Shown here piece by piece: positions 10,728 through 23,138 of a DNA stretch of 64,000 bases. A model generated the notes under the pieces. That model ran no database searches, had not been told where the DNA came from, and was given only the letters and a program-made list of their open reading frames with translations. Source of the DNA: Adiantum capillus-veneris (lineage: Eukaryota; Streptophyta; Polypodiopsida; Polypodiales; Pteridaceae); assembly GCA_014529385.2 (NCBI GenBank), contig CM043960.1, positions 71,744,910 to 71,808,909 of the forward strand. The letters are read 5' to 3'. Within the stretch, counting starts at the first letter, position 1. Every line of letters begins with the position of its first letter. Made by a program: the position numbers and the translations under genes.

Positions 10728-11078
10728 GCTCTATGCTTAGCCTTCTCAACTAGGCTCTTTGTCCAATTTCATCAGAGGGAGAATCAAAGATTTGCAAAAG
10801 GAGCCTTAGCGTGTCATATTTCATGTAAATGGTTCGAAGCGCAGGCTAGGGACTTAGGACAAATCAAAGGTCTCCCGCCGGATGTCCCAAAGCCTCCCTT
10901 CCTATATGACGACTTATTCAAAGTTTTGGGGAAGAAGAATCAAGAGGACCTTTTCACTTCCAAGCTAGATACCATGCAGGTTCCAACAAAAAAGGAGCCA
11001 ATGGAAGAGGACAACTTGAATGGGGACTCTATTGGAGAGTTCCTAGAGGTAGTAGAATTTGTCCCCCTTTCCCAATGA
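10728..11078 (+). pseudogene. C-terminal part of LINE ORF1
   Basis: An open frame of 117 codons without an initiator ATG ends in TGA just before ORF2. It contains KGALACHISCKWFEAQARDL, FLYDDLFKVLGKKNQEDL and an acidic tail (EEDNLNGDSIGEFLEVVEF). Its position right before an endonuclease frame and its direction fit the end of a LINE gag-like ORF1. No zinc knuckle is seen, so the assignment rests on position. Confidence 0.5.
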
Positions 11079-11084
11079 TGGATA

Positions 11085-12298
11085 TTCTCTCTATTCAAAT
11101 CTTGGAATGTAAAGGGATTAAAAACCCGGAAGAAGGGCACTCTCTTCTGAGAAGAAGTGAAGAAAGAGAAGGCAGTCAATTGCTGGGCCATCCAAGAGCA
11201 CCATTTGGATGCTCGTAGCAAGAGAAAACAGGCTGTAGGAAAAAAACTTATCTTTTATGGGGAAGGAAGTGACAATTTCACTGGTGTCTTGTTCATTGCT
11301 GACAGGGATTTGGAGCCAAAGATGGTTCTAAACCACCCCTCCAGAAGAGTCCTTGGTGTTAGAATCAGATGGGACAATCAACGTATCACCATAGTAAATG
11401 TCTACGGCCCTTGCAATGCAAAGGATAGAGCTAAATTGTGGATGCAGCTCAGGGATACTCCGATCGAAGGGGAGTGGCTGATGGTTGGAGATTTCAATAT
11501 GGTCGAGAAAAGCAAGGATAGAATAAGCCCTGCCACTATACTGGCTGGCCCAGAAAAGTCTAAATGGCTGAGCTTATGTGAGAAGTGGGCTATGATTGAC
11601 TTGTGGGAAGTGGGCCCATGGAACAACATGCCTGGATTCATCTACACAAGCCTTCAGTATGCCCGCACTGCCTCCCGACTGGACCGATGCTACTGCTCTC
11701 ATCAAGCTTACTGGATCTCATCGATGTTAGAGATGAAGGTAATCTCAACCAAAAGCCTCTCCCATCACATGCCAGTACACTTACAACTCAAGAAAGATAA
11801 GTGGGAGGGGGGGGGGGGGGGGGGGGGGGGTGGCAATTCCCGAGAGGGGAGAAAAAGATTCTGGTTACAGGGACACACCTGTTCAAAGACCCTCTCTTCA
11901 GAAACATCACCAAGAAAGCATTGGGAAAGCTCAAGAAAGATGTGGGGATGAATAAACCTAGTGCTTGGAATATATTTGCTCGGAGTGTACAAAAAGCTAT
12001 CAAAACTTCGGGTCCTCGTGTTAAAAAAGCCAATGAGGCACATATCAAACATCTCACAGAGGAGGAAGTGCAATTAGCCTCTAGGAAGGCTTTCGGACGA
12101 CTGGCTACCGAGGATGAGCACAAGCAATGTCTTGAAGCTAAATCTTACCTGGCCAACAAACAGCTGGAGGAAATCAAGAAGGTGAGATTGCTCTCTAGGC
12201 AAACTTTCCTTTCACCAGAGCCTTCTGACCAAGCACATTTTTTTAGGGCTCTGAAAGTGAGGAAGAGTCGAGGCCGCGTGCAAGTGCTCGATGATTAG
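11085..12298 (+). pseudogene. LINE ORF2, endonuclease domain and linker
   Basis: The endonuclease/exonuclease/phosphatase fold begins at SWNVKGL (about 11100) and runs through NCWAIQEHHLD, GVRIRWDNQRITIVNVYGPC, the metal-binding WLMVGDFNM, ASRLDRCYCS and SLSHHMPVHL. The last should hold the catalytic SDH-like motif, here changed to SHH. An in-frame TGA lies at 11148-11150. A run of 23 G at 11808-11830 changes frame; the linker continues in the next frame (11831-12298) with AWNIFARSVQKAIKTSG and a helical Lys/Glu-rich part. This domain nicks the target DNA for priming. As read, it is not functional. Confidence 0.85.
11808..11830 (+). repeat. Uninterrupted run of 23 G
   Basis: A pure G tract inside the LINE ORF2 linker. 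It marks the exact place where the open frame switches, so slippage here probably caused the frameshift. It could also form a G-quadruplex or be a sequencing-length error. Confidence 0.9.
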
Positions 12299-12349
12299 AA
12301 AGGGAATACAATTCAAAACCAAGATGAGATGGATGGACATATGCTCAAT

Positions 12350-13380
12350 TATGATTATCGGCCAACCAGAGACCCAATCTCAGAAAGTGGAAGAAGCCCA
12401 AGCGTCTTTACTTGGGAGTGTGGAAAAGAAGGTTCCTTAGGAGGAAGCCAACTGCATGGAAATGGCCTTCTCTGAGGAGGAATGCTCAGTGGCACTAAAA
12501 GCTCTTGGCAATGAAAAGTCCCCCAATTGGGATGGACTGACGGCTGGATTCTTTAGGGAATTTTGGGATGATCTCAATGGTCCAGTCACACGGATGGCCA
12601 ATCAACCTCTCTTCAAAGAGTCGTTGGATGCAACTGTTAAGAGAGGGCTTATCAAGCCTATCCCCAAACAGATCTGCTGCTCTCAACTTAAACATTGGCG
12701 TCCCAATACGATGATGTCAGTAGCATACAAAATTATTGCCAAGGCGATAGCTCTCAAACTTGCCCCCCTCCTGAGTCGGATCATATATCCCCATCAACAC
12801 GGGTTCATTAAAGGGAGATCTAGAAGTCATGGGAGCTTTGGGCTTTGGGCCTCGACTTTGTCGCCTCATACGCACATAAGGCGTTGGCAGCCATTTAGAG
12901 CTCCTGTTTAATGATAGAATTGTAGGCTCTTTTGAGGTTTAAAGGTCTATTAAGCAAGGATGTCCCCTAGCCCCCTTGCTTTTTGCCATCGGCTCACATC
13001 CTCTCATTAAAATGCTCAAAGCTAGTGCTGCGCGGGGAGAGATTCAAGGTATGGCATTATCTGGCAACGACCAGCTACTGGCCAAAATGTCCGCAGATGA
13101 TTCGCTTCTATTCTTGAAGGCGTGCCCTCAAGTTGTCAGGAGAGCTCTGGAGATTGTGCAAACATTTTCCGTGGCATCGGGATCCAAGTGCAATATATAT
13201 AAGTCAAGACTTATCTCCCTGTCGGAGAATGACTCTTTTGACCCTGTAGTCTGGACAGGAGAGATTTTCACAAAAGGGAGTATATTCAGACACCTTGGAG
13301 CCCCCGTAGGGGTTGACGTAACCCACAGGCAAATATTTCAATGGGTCCTTGAAAAAATAAGCTCAAAAATGAGAAGATAG
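12350..13380 (+). pseudogene. LINE ORF2, reverse transcriptase domain
   Basis: Fingers and palm motifs are present in order: SPNWDGLTAGFFREFW, KRGLIKPIPKQ, LKHWRPNTMMSVAYKIIAKA, and HQHGFIKGRS (12456-12840). After a damaged stretch come GCPLAPLLFAIGSHPLI and the catalytic ADDSLLF (12976-13120, normally F/YADD; the preceding residue is Ser here). Next comes VASGSKCNIYKSRLISLS from the thumb side. At least one frame change lies between 12840 and 12976. The enzyme copies element RNA at the nicked target. Confidence 0.88.
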
Positions 13381-13499
13381 GAGTTTGTTTTCCTCCCCTT
13401 CCAAAGCCAAATTAGAGTGATTAATGATTTTATGATCTCGTATATTTCTTTCCTCAACCCTATGCTCAAGATGGCTAAGTGTAACTGGAAAGAATTCTT

Positions 13500-14861
13500 A
13501 AAACCAGTGAAAAGGTTTCTTTAGAAGAACAACACGAAAACCTCTTGGCCATGGAAGTGGGCTAGATGGGAGGTAGTTGCTCGCCCGATCGACCAAGGAG
13601 GGATCGGCATTCTTAACCCTGTTTCCCCATGCTGAGGCCCTTTGTGCCAAATTTATGGTCTCATTGGCTAAACAAGACCAAGCTTGGGCTATCATGACCA
13701 AGGAAATGCTTGATGCAGTAAAACTGGGATCGAAAGGGGGAAAGTGGAAGGGGGTTGTGATGCACGACAAACTTCTTGCCCCGAAGTGGTCTTATCTTAG
13801 ATCTGGTGGACTCTCAGTGGAACTGATGAGGAAGTGCAAAAGAGCACCTGAGGTTTTGGAATGGGGGGAAGCAACTAGATACTTTAAGAACTCCATTTTG
13901 CATTGGTCCCCTTGGCTCTCTAAAATATTGGGGCCGTCGTAAAGCCCCTATTGGATAGAAATGGACAGGAATGTGAATAATAAGGGGCTCATTCGACTAG
14001 GGCAATTCTGGGATGGCAACAAGAAGTGCTAGAAAATTGCTGACTCTTTAGCCATCCAATTTCAATTGAATGGCTTTGAGATCTTGCTAGTCTATAGGGT
14101 GATGAAAGAGCTTGATAAGGTGGTGATGCCAATTTGTGAATCCAACTTTGAATGGGACGATTGGAGATGGCACGGGAGTAGCCTCTTTTGGAAACCACAT
14201 TCTAAAGGAATTTACCATGCATTAATGCACAAGGCTAATTGGTGTAGCCCCCTCAACAAAATTATAGAAGAGGCACTGGACGGAAAAACGGTGGGAGGGA
14301 GTCATGGAGAACATCTGGAAGCCAAGGTGGCCTTAGTATATGAAGATATTTTTGTGTAAAGTGATGTGGGGTGCTCTATCGACGAGCGTAAAGATACAAG
14401 AAAGAGGAATCAGGCCCAATCGTTGCTCAGGGTGTAGAATAGCTAGTGAAGACCTAGCCCACCTTTTCATGGGATGCTAGGCAATCAGTGGCATGGTTGG
14501 GAAAATATGCAAGTGGATTCAAAGGACATGGAAAATTAAGTTCTTCAAGACTGATATGTTCTTTGGTAGTAACAGGTTGGGAAGTCCTGCTCTTCTTGTT
14601 TGCACTCAAATAATCAGGTACTACTTCTTTCACCATATTTGGCAAGCAAGGAACTGCTACGTGTTTGAGGGGGATCTGGCTGTGGTGGCAAGCTTTTGTG
14701 AAATCATACAAGAGAGCAGAGCGATGACCGACATGATGGGAAGCAAACAAGCCTCAGAGGACTGGTCTAGAACAATACATGTCATGATGACATCTTGTAA
14801 TAAAATAAAGCCTAGGAGCAGTTGTGGTTCTCTGTTGAGCAGAAAACTTGTAATCCTTTGA
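13500..14861 (+). pseudogene. LINE ORF2, C-terminal region with zinc knuckle
   Basis: After the reverse transcriptase come HAEALCAKFMVSLAKQDQAW (near 13630), a Trp-rich stretch, and a zf-RVT-type knuckle near 14400-14480 (RPNRCSGCRIASEDLAHLFM then Gly-Cys). The final segment, 14493-14861, includes FFHHIWQARNCYVFEG. Several frame changes separate these pieces. The order and the knuckle are typical of plant L1-type ORF2. Confidence 0.75.
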
Positions 14862-15359
14862 CCCTCAAGGCTCGGTTTGAGCTCGAGATTGGTGTATATT
14901 TCTGATGTTCTTAATACTATCCACTCACAATTGTGAGTTTTCCCAAAAAAAAAAAAGATGTGTACTTCCAACCTTTTTAATATTAGTCTATGTGGTTTTG
15001 TTATTGCAGTCTTTAAATGTTGTTCAATGTCAAATTGGATATTATGGACTATTAACCATTGAAATGTGCTTGTTGTGAACAATTTTTGTGCATGTATCAT
15101 TGTCCGTTTGATGGCTGATCTTGTTGCATGGTGTATATCATGATGGTTGAAAAGAGTGTGTGTGCTCTAATCTAGGTATATTTTTTGTGTTTGTACACAA
15201 GTGTGCATGTGTACAAGTGCACACAAGTGTGACGCAGTAGAAGGACACTTATCACGTTGCTGGTTAAGCTTGGTACCCAACATTTATCACCACATTTGAG
15301 AAGACTACTTGTGCAATAATTCGGGTGCATTTATGTGCTTGTATGAGTGTACATGAGAG

Positions 15360-15490
<131 letters not shown>

Positions 15491-15629
15491 AAGCAGGTGA
15501 TGAAGAATAAGATTGATCAAATGCTTATTCAAGATGGAAATGGCATAACAAATCTACCAAGCTTGGTGATAGAAAGGTTGTACCATTTTTAACACACATA
15601 CAACCACTGCCAAAGCACACACACATCTC

Positions 15630-16012
15630 TTTTAAACACCATCTCCAAGTATAGTAGATGCATCTCTTTAGATGAATAGATGGTGAAATCATCCGCAAAG
15701 ATGGCTAAAAACGTATGCATGAACTCATTGAATATTTCCATGATGCATTTATGAATTTTAGCTAAAGCATTACATAACCCAAATGGCATGACTAAATACA
15801 TGAATACTCCCCATTGAGAGATAAACGTTATTTTAGCCCTATCTTTTGGTGAAATCTTCAATTGATTATATCCACTTTAGCCGTACAAAAATTTAAACAT
15901 TTCATGTCCTCATCGAGATTCATATCTGTGAATGGTAGTAGAAATGAGTCCTTGATTATCTCAACATTTAGCTTTTTGTAATCCGCACACGCTCTAGTTT
16001 TACCATTTTATT
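15630..16012 (-). pseudogene. Reverse transcriptase remnant (Ty3/gypsy)
   Basis: Motifs in order: CADYKKLNVEIIKDSFLLPF (near 15988), YNQLKISPKDRAKITFISQW, VFMYLVMPFGLCNALAKIHK, then the catalytic region FLAIFADDFTIYS (normally YLDDF; here FADDF). A one-base shift lies near 15865. The Leu-Cys-Asn-Ala pattern after the MPFGL motif is typical of Athila-like gypsy elements. Confidence 0.8.
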
Positions 16013-17030
16013 TTATTTTGTAACTACCACAAATGGGAATCTTGGGAGGAGAGCGGGGGTCACCTATTATATATGCACCACATAGGTTTGACACAAGGAC
16101 ATTTTTAATTTCAAATATTATTGCATTTTTACTTATAGAGGGGTATTTAAGGAACTTAAAAGGTTAAATTTACAAATTTGTATAGAAAAAGGGTGTGTTA
16201 TAATCATGACAAATTAACAGATAAGGGATTTTTATGATACCCCTTTAACCCATGTGATATAGTAGTTTTACATAGAGTGACCCCCCCTCCCCCATTGAGT
16301 TGGGAACAACCTATCAATGCTTCGCTACTACTTGAATGATGAATCCTGCCTTCAAAAGGTTGTCAGTCTATTTCATCACCTTCTTTGCATAGTTTGGGTT
16401 CATCTTGCACCTATGTAATTTTTATGGTCGAGCATTTGCCTTTAGCGGTATTAGATGATGGCAAACTTTTGGATTGACTCCTTTTAGATCCATATGCTCT
16501 CAGGAAAGGACGTCTCAATATTTTTGAAAAATCTATCTTGCCTTTTCTTGATCTTTGGTCTCATGTGTTTGTTAATCTTTATCATTTGGGTGTAACTCTA
16601 AACCCAAGTTCCATTCCTCAACCTCTTGATCATTTGGTAATAACCGACACAATGTCTCAACGCCTTTCCATCTAGCAAAGTATTCATCTTCTTTCTCTAT
16701 TCAAATCCCAACTAAATATTCATTGTTAGGCATATTTGAACTTCTTGGATCTTATTCTCCTTTAGACATTGTTTGACCTGCACTATCCGTTATTCTCGTA
16801 ATCTGATTCTTGAACTCGATTTCATCTCTATTTGATATGTCCATACTCGATGTTTTCTCATTTGAGGTTCTTTTAGTTATTTCATCCACTGCCTTATCTG
16901 AAGCTACCATCCAAAAGAACCAGTGCCTCCCCTTGATTTAACTCAGTGAAATTTTAAGTTTGTTGTTTCTCCTCTCTCTTCTGATGTAACATAACTATAT
17001 TCAAGTCAGTTTCAATAATGGTAAAAATAT

Positions 17031-17228
17031 TCATAAGGCTAATATTCTTTCTATCTTTTTGGTCCCATATTTCTTGCATAATTCTTCTACATGTATGACT
17101 CTTTTCCAACTTCTATTGTTGTTCATCCTAACATGGATCCTTATGTTTGGTTCGTGTATAGTCAATGTGTGGCAAGGATAATCATGTATGTCCCATGCAT
17201 TTCTTAACCATGGTTTGTCAAAGAACAT
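17031..17228 (-). pseudogene. Aspartic protease remnant, C-terminal part
   Basis: FFDKPWLRNAWDIHDYPCHT then LTIHEPN matches the end of gypsy proteases, where an I-L-G-R-P-W-L motif is followed by an I-x-D-Y segment. The ILG has become FFD. The active-site DTG region is not recognisable upstream. Confidence 0.55.
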
Positions 17229-17636
17229 AATGTAGGCACCCTACACATCCATTACCAGAAAGATTTTTTTAAAGATTCTCAAAACAAACTTTGATTTATA
17301 TATTCTCTACTAAGCGTTTGGCTTTCACTATTCTTTGATTAATCGTCCTTTTTTTTAATTGTCTTGACTTCATTTCAACAATTCCTAGTTATAATCTTAT
17401 TTGCTTGCGCTCCTCCATCTAGAATAATACATGGTAGCAATTTCCCACTACTTTTTGACTTTGTAATCTATTTAGATTAATGGCACTACATAATCCTTAA
17501 TATTTGACCATGTGTCTGCCATCACTTCAGACCCCTTTTGTCTGTGCTTCCTTATGAACTTAACCACTTTAAATCGAGTTCTTTTGATGTCATCTAAGTC
17601 AATAGTTAGCTTCTAGATTCTTTCACATACTTTGAA

Positions 17637-19490
17637 CTATATTTTGTCTTGCTCATTTCCAAAACTACTATCTGAGCTGGATGACCTTCCCTTTAGAAAG
17701 TTGTCCTTACAGTGCCATGCCTCTATTGGTCTTCTCTGTCTTCTAACCACTGGATCCTTGAGTGGAAATTCACATTGTTCTTTTTGAATATTTTCCATCC
17801 CTAGATCCTCTTTATCAGTCTTGTCCAAGTCATCCTTGACTTGCCATACCTCCTTGTCAGGGTTCTTATCAGACCCTCTTGCTGCATTCTCAACATTTTT
17901 CTTACTAGATCTACAAGCAAGAATTTCCACTTTCTAAGCTTTTTAAGCTACTGACAAAATCCTATGAATGGATCAATCTTCTAAGAGTTGTGGTTTTTTC
18001 GGATTCCTTTGCTCTAGATCTTGACAAATCTGAGTTGCTAGTGCCCTTTGCTCCTACCACTCATCCACTTTCTTGGTGTAGCCCCCTTTTTTCCACTTTT
18101 GAGCCTTTTCTCTTTTCTTTGTTTGATTGGTTGGCTCATATGGCATCTCCTTGATGATAGTTCTAGTGCTCCTAATGATTTAACTCTTTGGTACTGCTAC
18201 CACCTTTCCTTCATTCACTTCATTTTTAAGGTTGTTTGGCCATTGCCCTTTGCAGGGTGCCCATACTTTCTACATGTATAATAGTAAAATCAGCCCTACC
18301 TCTTTCTTGAATGAAAAAATTGACCTATACCTCTTCCAACTATAACAATGGTACTATCTCCATTGTGTGCATTTTTTAATGCCTTCTCTTGCTCTGAATT
18401 GGTTAATGCTATCATGGAGACATCCTTCCCTTCTTTAAAGCGATGTATACTAATATTATACTTATTCCATAAGCTCCCAAAAGCTTTGAAATATGTACAC
18501 TAGCAACAATCATCACACTGATACTCTTTGGATTTGCACTTTGTACACAAGGTCTCTACTTCCCCAACTAGAGTTCTGGTCCTTGATATCTCAAAGATCT
18601 ATTTTAAAAGTCCTCAATCTTCATACTCCAAGGTCCCCTCATTTTGTTCTTGGATGTGTCTTCTGACTCCTCATCATTTAAAGAACTGAAGCTGGTTGAT
18701 AAATCTTCAATCAAAGACTCATTGGAGCTAGAACTTGTTTTCCCTCTTTGGCCCTTCTCCTTCTTGGCCTACTTCTCCAAATCATTCAATTGTTTGGTTA
18801 GCACTTTTATCTTCTCCACAAAGCTTTTGAATAAGAGCTTACCTTATCAAATACTATCCTTATCCTCTCTATTCTCGCTATATTCTAGCAAGAAAGCTTT
18901 CTTCAACTTGCTATATGTTTTGAAATTTCAGGCTGGGTAAATGATTATACCATTTCAGTGTGGCATCTTCTAGAGTGTATGGAAAATAGTCAGCCCATCA
19001 TCTATATCTTTCATATCAACATACTACTCAAAAGCTTGAATGTGAACATCTAGATCATATCTTCGACTAAAAAATGCTATTTTTAGATCATTTGAGCTCT
19101 CCCCATGCCTAGATTTTTCACAATGATTTGATTCCCTCATCCCCTATTTGAACTTTGTATGATGTTTAGTTTCTTTCTCCCATTGTTTGGGCTTTTTTCT
19201 CATAGTTGGTATCTACCTCCCATATCTAAGGTTTGAGGTGGTAGTCCTCATCAATTTCTATGATTGTGTTGGTGTCTTTTCCTTTAAGCAAGTTTTTCCC
19301 GTGATTTTGATAATCTATGCTTGCATCTTCCTGCATTTTTGATGTTAGTATGGACTTGGTCTTTTCCCTTCCTAGGTGAATGACAAGAATCATGTGACTG
19401 AGAGGGTCTTTCAACTCTTTCTTAATATGGCCTAGATGAATGCATTGAGTGTTCAAATGCTCAATGTTCCTCACCACCTTTGACACCTAG
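17637..19490 (-). pseudogene. gag remnant of the left-reading gypsy element
   Basis: A gag-like segment with TLEDATLKWYNHLPSLKF lies near 18975-18915. A zinc-knuckle remnant (TCRKYGHPAKG) lies near 18280-18250. Open parts on either side are 19486-19226 and 17930-17637; the latter is hydrophilic with KDNFLKGRSSSSDSSFGNEQ. Each piece is short and broken. The DATLKW motif followed by a CCHC-like knuckle is the basis for calling gag. Confidence 0.5.
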
Positions 19491-20421
19491 ATTTTCTTTG
19501 GTTTCCTCATCATGACAGTGCGGCTAATCATCATTGCAGTCTTGATCTGATTCCTTTTCCACTCTACTTATGTTATCCTAATCTCCAATGAATATTGTGG
19601 TGGTAGCTCTGCTTCCTTATGTTGAATGATGTGTTGGCATTGTTAATGGTTGACTAACTCAGAGTTCTAATTGGGAGACTTGTTCTTTTCAAGAGCTTTA
19701 GCTCACCACCATGATCATAAAATAGAATAAGTTGGATGGCTTGAGAGATATTCTAGAGTTAAGCTCAAAGTAAGTAAATAAGTAGATGATCAAATGAAAA
19801 GATGAGAACTTCAAACTTCAAATGACTAGATGGAAGATTCAGACTTTAGATGACTTGACATCCGATTGTAGATGACTCACTAAAGTAAAATGAAATAAAA
19901 TCTAGATTACCAGACAATTGAGAATGCATTCGTATTCAAAGTAGAGTTAAGATTATAATTAATTTAGATTTTTAACTCTGGAATGATTAACTAGAAATTA
20001 CAAGTGATATAAAGACCAATTTTGTGTACTCCTAGGCTCTATAAGATACATGCATTATAAGCAGAGGCTCAAGAAGTCTCAACGATCCAAGATTCCCAAA
20101 AGGGATTTTAGTGGGTCTTATTTATAGGTATTTATATTGGGCTCTAATCACTCAACATTGTCGTACAGTATAAGAGTACACATCCATGTGGCATTTGTCT
20201 CACTGATGGTAGCTTCCATTATCCTTTATCTAATAACTCTAGCATTGACATCTCTCTAAGAGACATTTTACACCTCCTACAAACACACACTCTCTTTCTG
20301 TATGTCTCTCTTATATCAATTTCACCTTTCTTGCCCAATCATTGAAAGGCAATTCTTTGTTTCTTAGATTTGATTAAAGTGGAGATCTCCTAAGGCTGCA
20401 TCTGCTCACTCTCTCTTCCTT

Positions 20422-20424
<3 letters not shown>

Positions 20425-20488
<64 letters not shown>
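20425..20488 (+). repeat. (TC)n microsatellite
   Basis: Perfect dinucleotide run of about 32 units. Confidence 0.97.
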
Positions 20489-20491
<3 letters not shown>

Positions 20492-20684
20492 CTTCTCCAT
20501 CTCCAGCTCAATCTTAGAGCAATGTGAGTATATTTTACTTGTGTGTAGTAGCATTTCTCTCTCTAGAAAAAACATGACAAACCATTTGAATTCAAAGGAT
20601 TCTACTCAACATTCCCTCCCTTTTCTCCCTCTATAACATCATCCTCCCTCCATAGCCAACATCCTTTGGTTCTAACCGCTACAT

Positions 20685-20970
20685 CGTGAATCGCCATTAC
20701 ACCTTGTCTTTCTAATTAGCTTGATCAAGCTCACTCTAAATGTAATTCAATCCACTTCCATTTTAAGACATTTACTAACATGCCAAAACAATATAATCTT
20801 AGAGCTAATTTGAGCAAGATTTTGCACTGTGAATCATCATTACACCTTGTCTCTCTGATTAGCTTGATCAAGCTCACTCAAAATGAAATTCAATATTTCT
20901 TCCATTTTGAGACATTTACTCACATGCCAAAGAAAATTGTCTCAATGCTAATTTGGAGCACGAATTTGAG
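20685..20970 (+). repeat. 144-bp tandem duplication
   Basis: Copies start at 20685 and 20829 with GTGAATC. Both carry ATTACACCTTGTC, TTAGCTTGATCAAGCTCACTC and ACATTTACTNACATGCCAAA in the same order. TTGATCAAGCTCA includes a small palindrome. Confidence 0.85.
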
Positions 20971-21201
20971 GCCGTGGGAGTTGGCCCACTTAATCCGAAT
21001 GCTTCAAATCAAGTGTAGAGCATTGGGTACAAAGCAATCAGTTTATGGATTGATGGTCATTTTTACCCGAGCGCTCCTCTAACCAATATATCACCAACCA
21101 TTTCCAAATGTCACTGAGCTATTGAATTTTATTGGTGATGAAAAAGAAATACCTCTTTGGCTATAGTAAGAGATTGTATTCTATGTTCTTTGATGAAATC
21201 A

Positions 21202-21664
21202 TTAGAAAGAGGATGGCGTGTAGGAGGGCCTCTTTATTTTCCATGAGCTTATGGAGGTGATTAACATTTTGACGAATAGGTGTATGCCATGTGTGCAAGA
21301 ATGGTGGGTGTGTAAGAGATGTGTAAGAGTGGTCAAAGGATGCACTTTTCCCCCCAAAAAGGAGGTGGAAAATTTTATCATTTTCGGTCTTCATAACTCC
21401 CACATATGATCTCCTATTTGAGTAGAGGTCATAGATCTACAATCTACGCATCGAGCTCTTTCCATAGATATGCTACATGATATAGTTTTACTCGCTAGAT
21501 TTTAAATTCCATTTTGGGGGGAAACTTTGAATTCAAATAAACTACCCGTTTTGCCTCTTTGAATTCAAAAGCTGTCTTTTGATTACTTTCTTAATACTAA
21601 AGGTCTGAATTCCTTAAACTGCCAAATAAAGAGGCCCTCCTAGACCCCATTCTCTTTCTAATGG
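21202..21664. mobile_element. MITE-like element with inverted ends
   Basis: The left end (21202-21240, ATTAGAAAGAGGATGG then TAGGAGGGCCTCTTTATTT) is an imperfect inverted copy of the right end (21626-21664, AAATAAAGAGGCCCTCCTA then CCCCATTCTCTTTCTAAT). The enclosed stretch of about 460 bp has no coding capacity. A third copy of the right end lies at 6803-6850. No target-site duplication was assigned. Confidence 0.65.
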
Positions 21665-22051
21665 GAAGCAAGAAAATAACTCTTTGCTGCATATCTTCTC
21701 TGCGAGAGAAGTATGTCAAGGACATTGAACAAGTCCAAGAGGATGCCAATGAGAAGTCTAAGAAGCTCAATTAATAAATGTCAAATCTCAAAGAGAATTT
21801 AAGCCAATGAAAGCAAGAGCAAGAGTGGCAACTGGATAGCTATGTTCAACTTTTGCACTCTACATGTAATACATGGTGTCGAATCGATCATCTCACACAC
21901 ATTCCCCTTGGATTACATGTTTACAAATGCAAGAGAGAAGTGATGTCAATGCTACCTCCAAGTGGTGGAGCATGAAAGAAACATATATGGCAAACCACGT
22001 ATAGAAAATTGTGCATGCTTTTGACATGTATTATATAATTTTTGTATACTA

Positions 22052-23115
22052 TTGATAAACTTTATTTCAAGCAGTAGGAATTTGGCATACATGATGATGA
22101 GAGTCAAACAAGGCTTTCATCACAGTCCAACAGAAAGCACATTGTATGTAAAGCGTGAGGGTGATGTACTTCTCATTGTTGTTCTCTATGTGGATGATTT
22201 GATGATATTGGACCAAATGAGAGACATATTGTTGAATTTAAGGTTGATTTAAATTCTACTTTCAAGATGAAAGATTTGGGGCTACTGCATCATTACTTGG
22301 GTTTACAGTTTAAGCAGTGTGATGGTGATATAGCCTTGTGTCAGACAAGTTACACAGAGACATTACTATGTAAGTTTGGGGACATAAGACAAACCTATTG
22401 CCACTCTCATGGAAACCTATTGCAAACCTATTCCCACTCCCATGGAAACCGGTTTGAAATTCTTCAAAATGATGTTGATCCTACCAATGTCACTCTTTAC
22501 CAAACTGCTATTGGCTGCTTTATTTATGTGTTCAACACTAGGGAGGATATTCAATTTGCAGTCTCACAGGTCAGTAGATTTATGCATAGCCTAGGGTCTA
22601 AGCATTGGTAGGCTGTCAAGAGGATTTTTTGCTAGCACTTTACATCTTGGCTTGTTTATCCCAAGGGGGGATCATTATTGCCAGATTTACATGCTTTTTC
22701 ATACTCATATTGGATTGGTTCTTTTGACATGCGAGTGTCCACGAGTGGTTTTATTTCATGCTTTGTAATTCATGCATATCATGGTTGAGCAGGAAGCAAC
22801 CTAATGTGGTCACTTCCAGTTGTGAGACTGAGTACAGGGTAGTCTTCATAGCTATGGTTGAGTATGTATGACTCAGATGCCTTATGGCTGATTTGGGTGT
22901 TGAACAAGACTCTACCAACATCATCTACATTGATAATCAAAGCGCATTGGTAGTTGCAAGGAATCCAATTTTTCATGCTGACACAAAGCACATTGAGGTG
23001 CATTACCACTATGTCAGGAAGAGCCTCCCAGTAGGAGAGATCAGCTTTACTTACGTGCCAACATAGGACAACCTTGCAGATCTTCCCTTTATTCTCTATG
23101 CCAACTCTCATTCAC
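22052..23115 (+). pseudogene. Ty1/copia pol: reverse transcriptase and RNase H
   Basis: VKQGFHHSPTESTLYVKREG and the catalytic VVLYVDDLMI (22190-22210) are followed by a frame change. Then come MKDLGLLHHYLGLQFKQCDG (22267 onward), AIGCFIYVFNTREDIQFAVS and VSRFMHSLGSKHW. RNase H follows at about 22790-23115 with SRKQPNVVTSSCETEYR, IYIDNQSALVVARNPIFHAD and TKHIEVHYHYVR. The 22390-22450 stretch carries a short internal duplication (ACCTATT.CCACTC.CATGGAAACC). Gag, protease and integrase are absent upstream, so only the 3' half remains. Confidence 0.88.
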
Positions 23116-23125
23116 CACATCACTC

Positions 23126-23138
23126 CTATGGGGGGATT
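23126..23138 (+). promoter_or_regulatory. Polypurine tract of the copia element
   Basis: TATGGGGGGATT lies directly before the TGTTACC that begins the presumed 3' LTR at 23139. It is the usual plus-strand primer position, just after the RNase H frame. Confidence 0.65.

Larger units (their letters stand above)
10728..14956 (+). mobile_element. LINE (non-LTR retrotransposon), decayed
   Basis: A plus-strand element: end of ORF1 (10728-11078), ORF2 with endonuclease, reverse transcriptase and a terminal zinc knuckle, then an untranslated tail and a poly(A) run at 14945-14956. The 5' end is unclear and is probably truncated within ORF1. No target-site duplication was identified. Confidence 0.85.
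15630..19490 (-). mobile_element. Decayed Ty3/gypsy retrotransposon, left-reading
   Basis: Pieces in the order gag (19490 to about 17640), protease (17228-17031) and reverse transcriptase (16012-15630) read leftwards. Integrase and LTRs were not found, and the GA repeat at 15364 lies just past the last piece. Frequent stops indicate an old copy. Confidence 0.7.
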
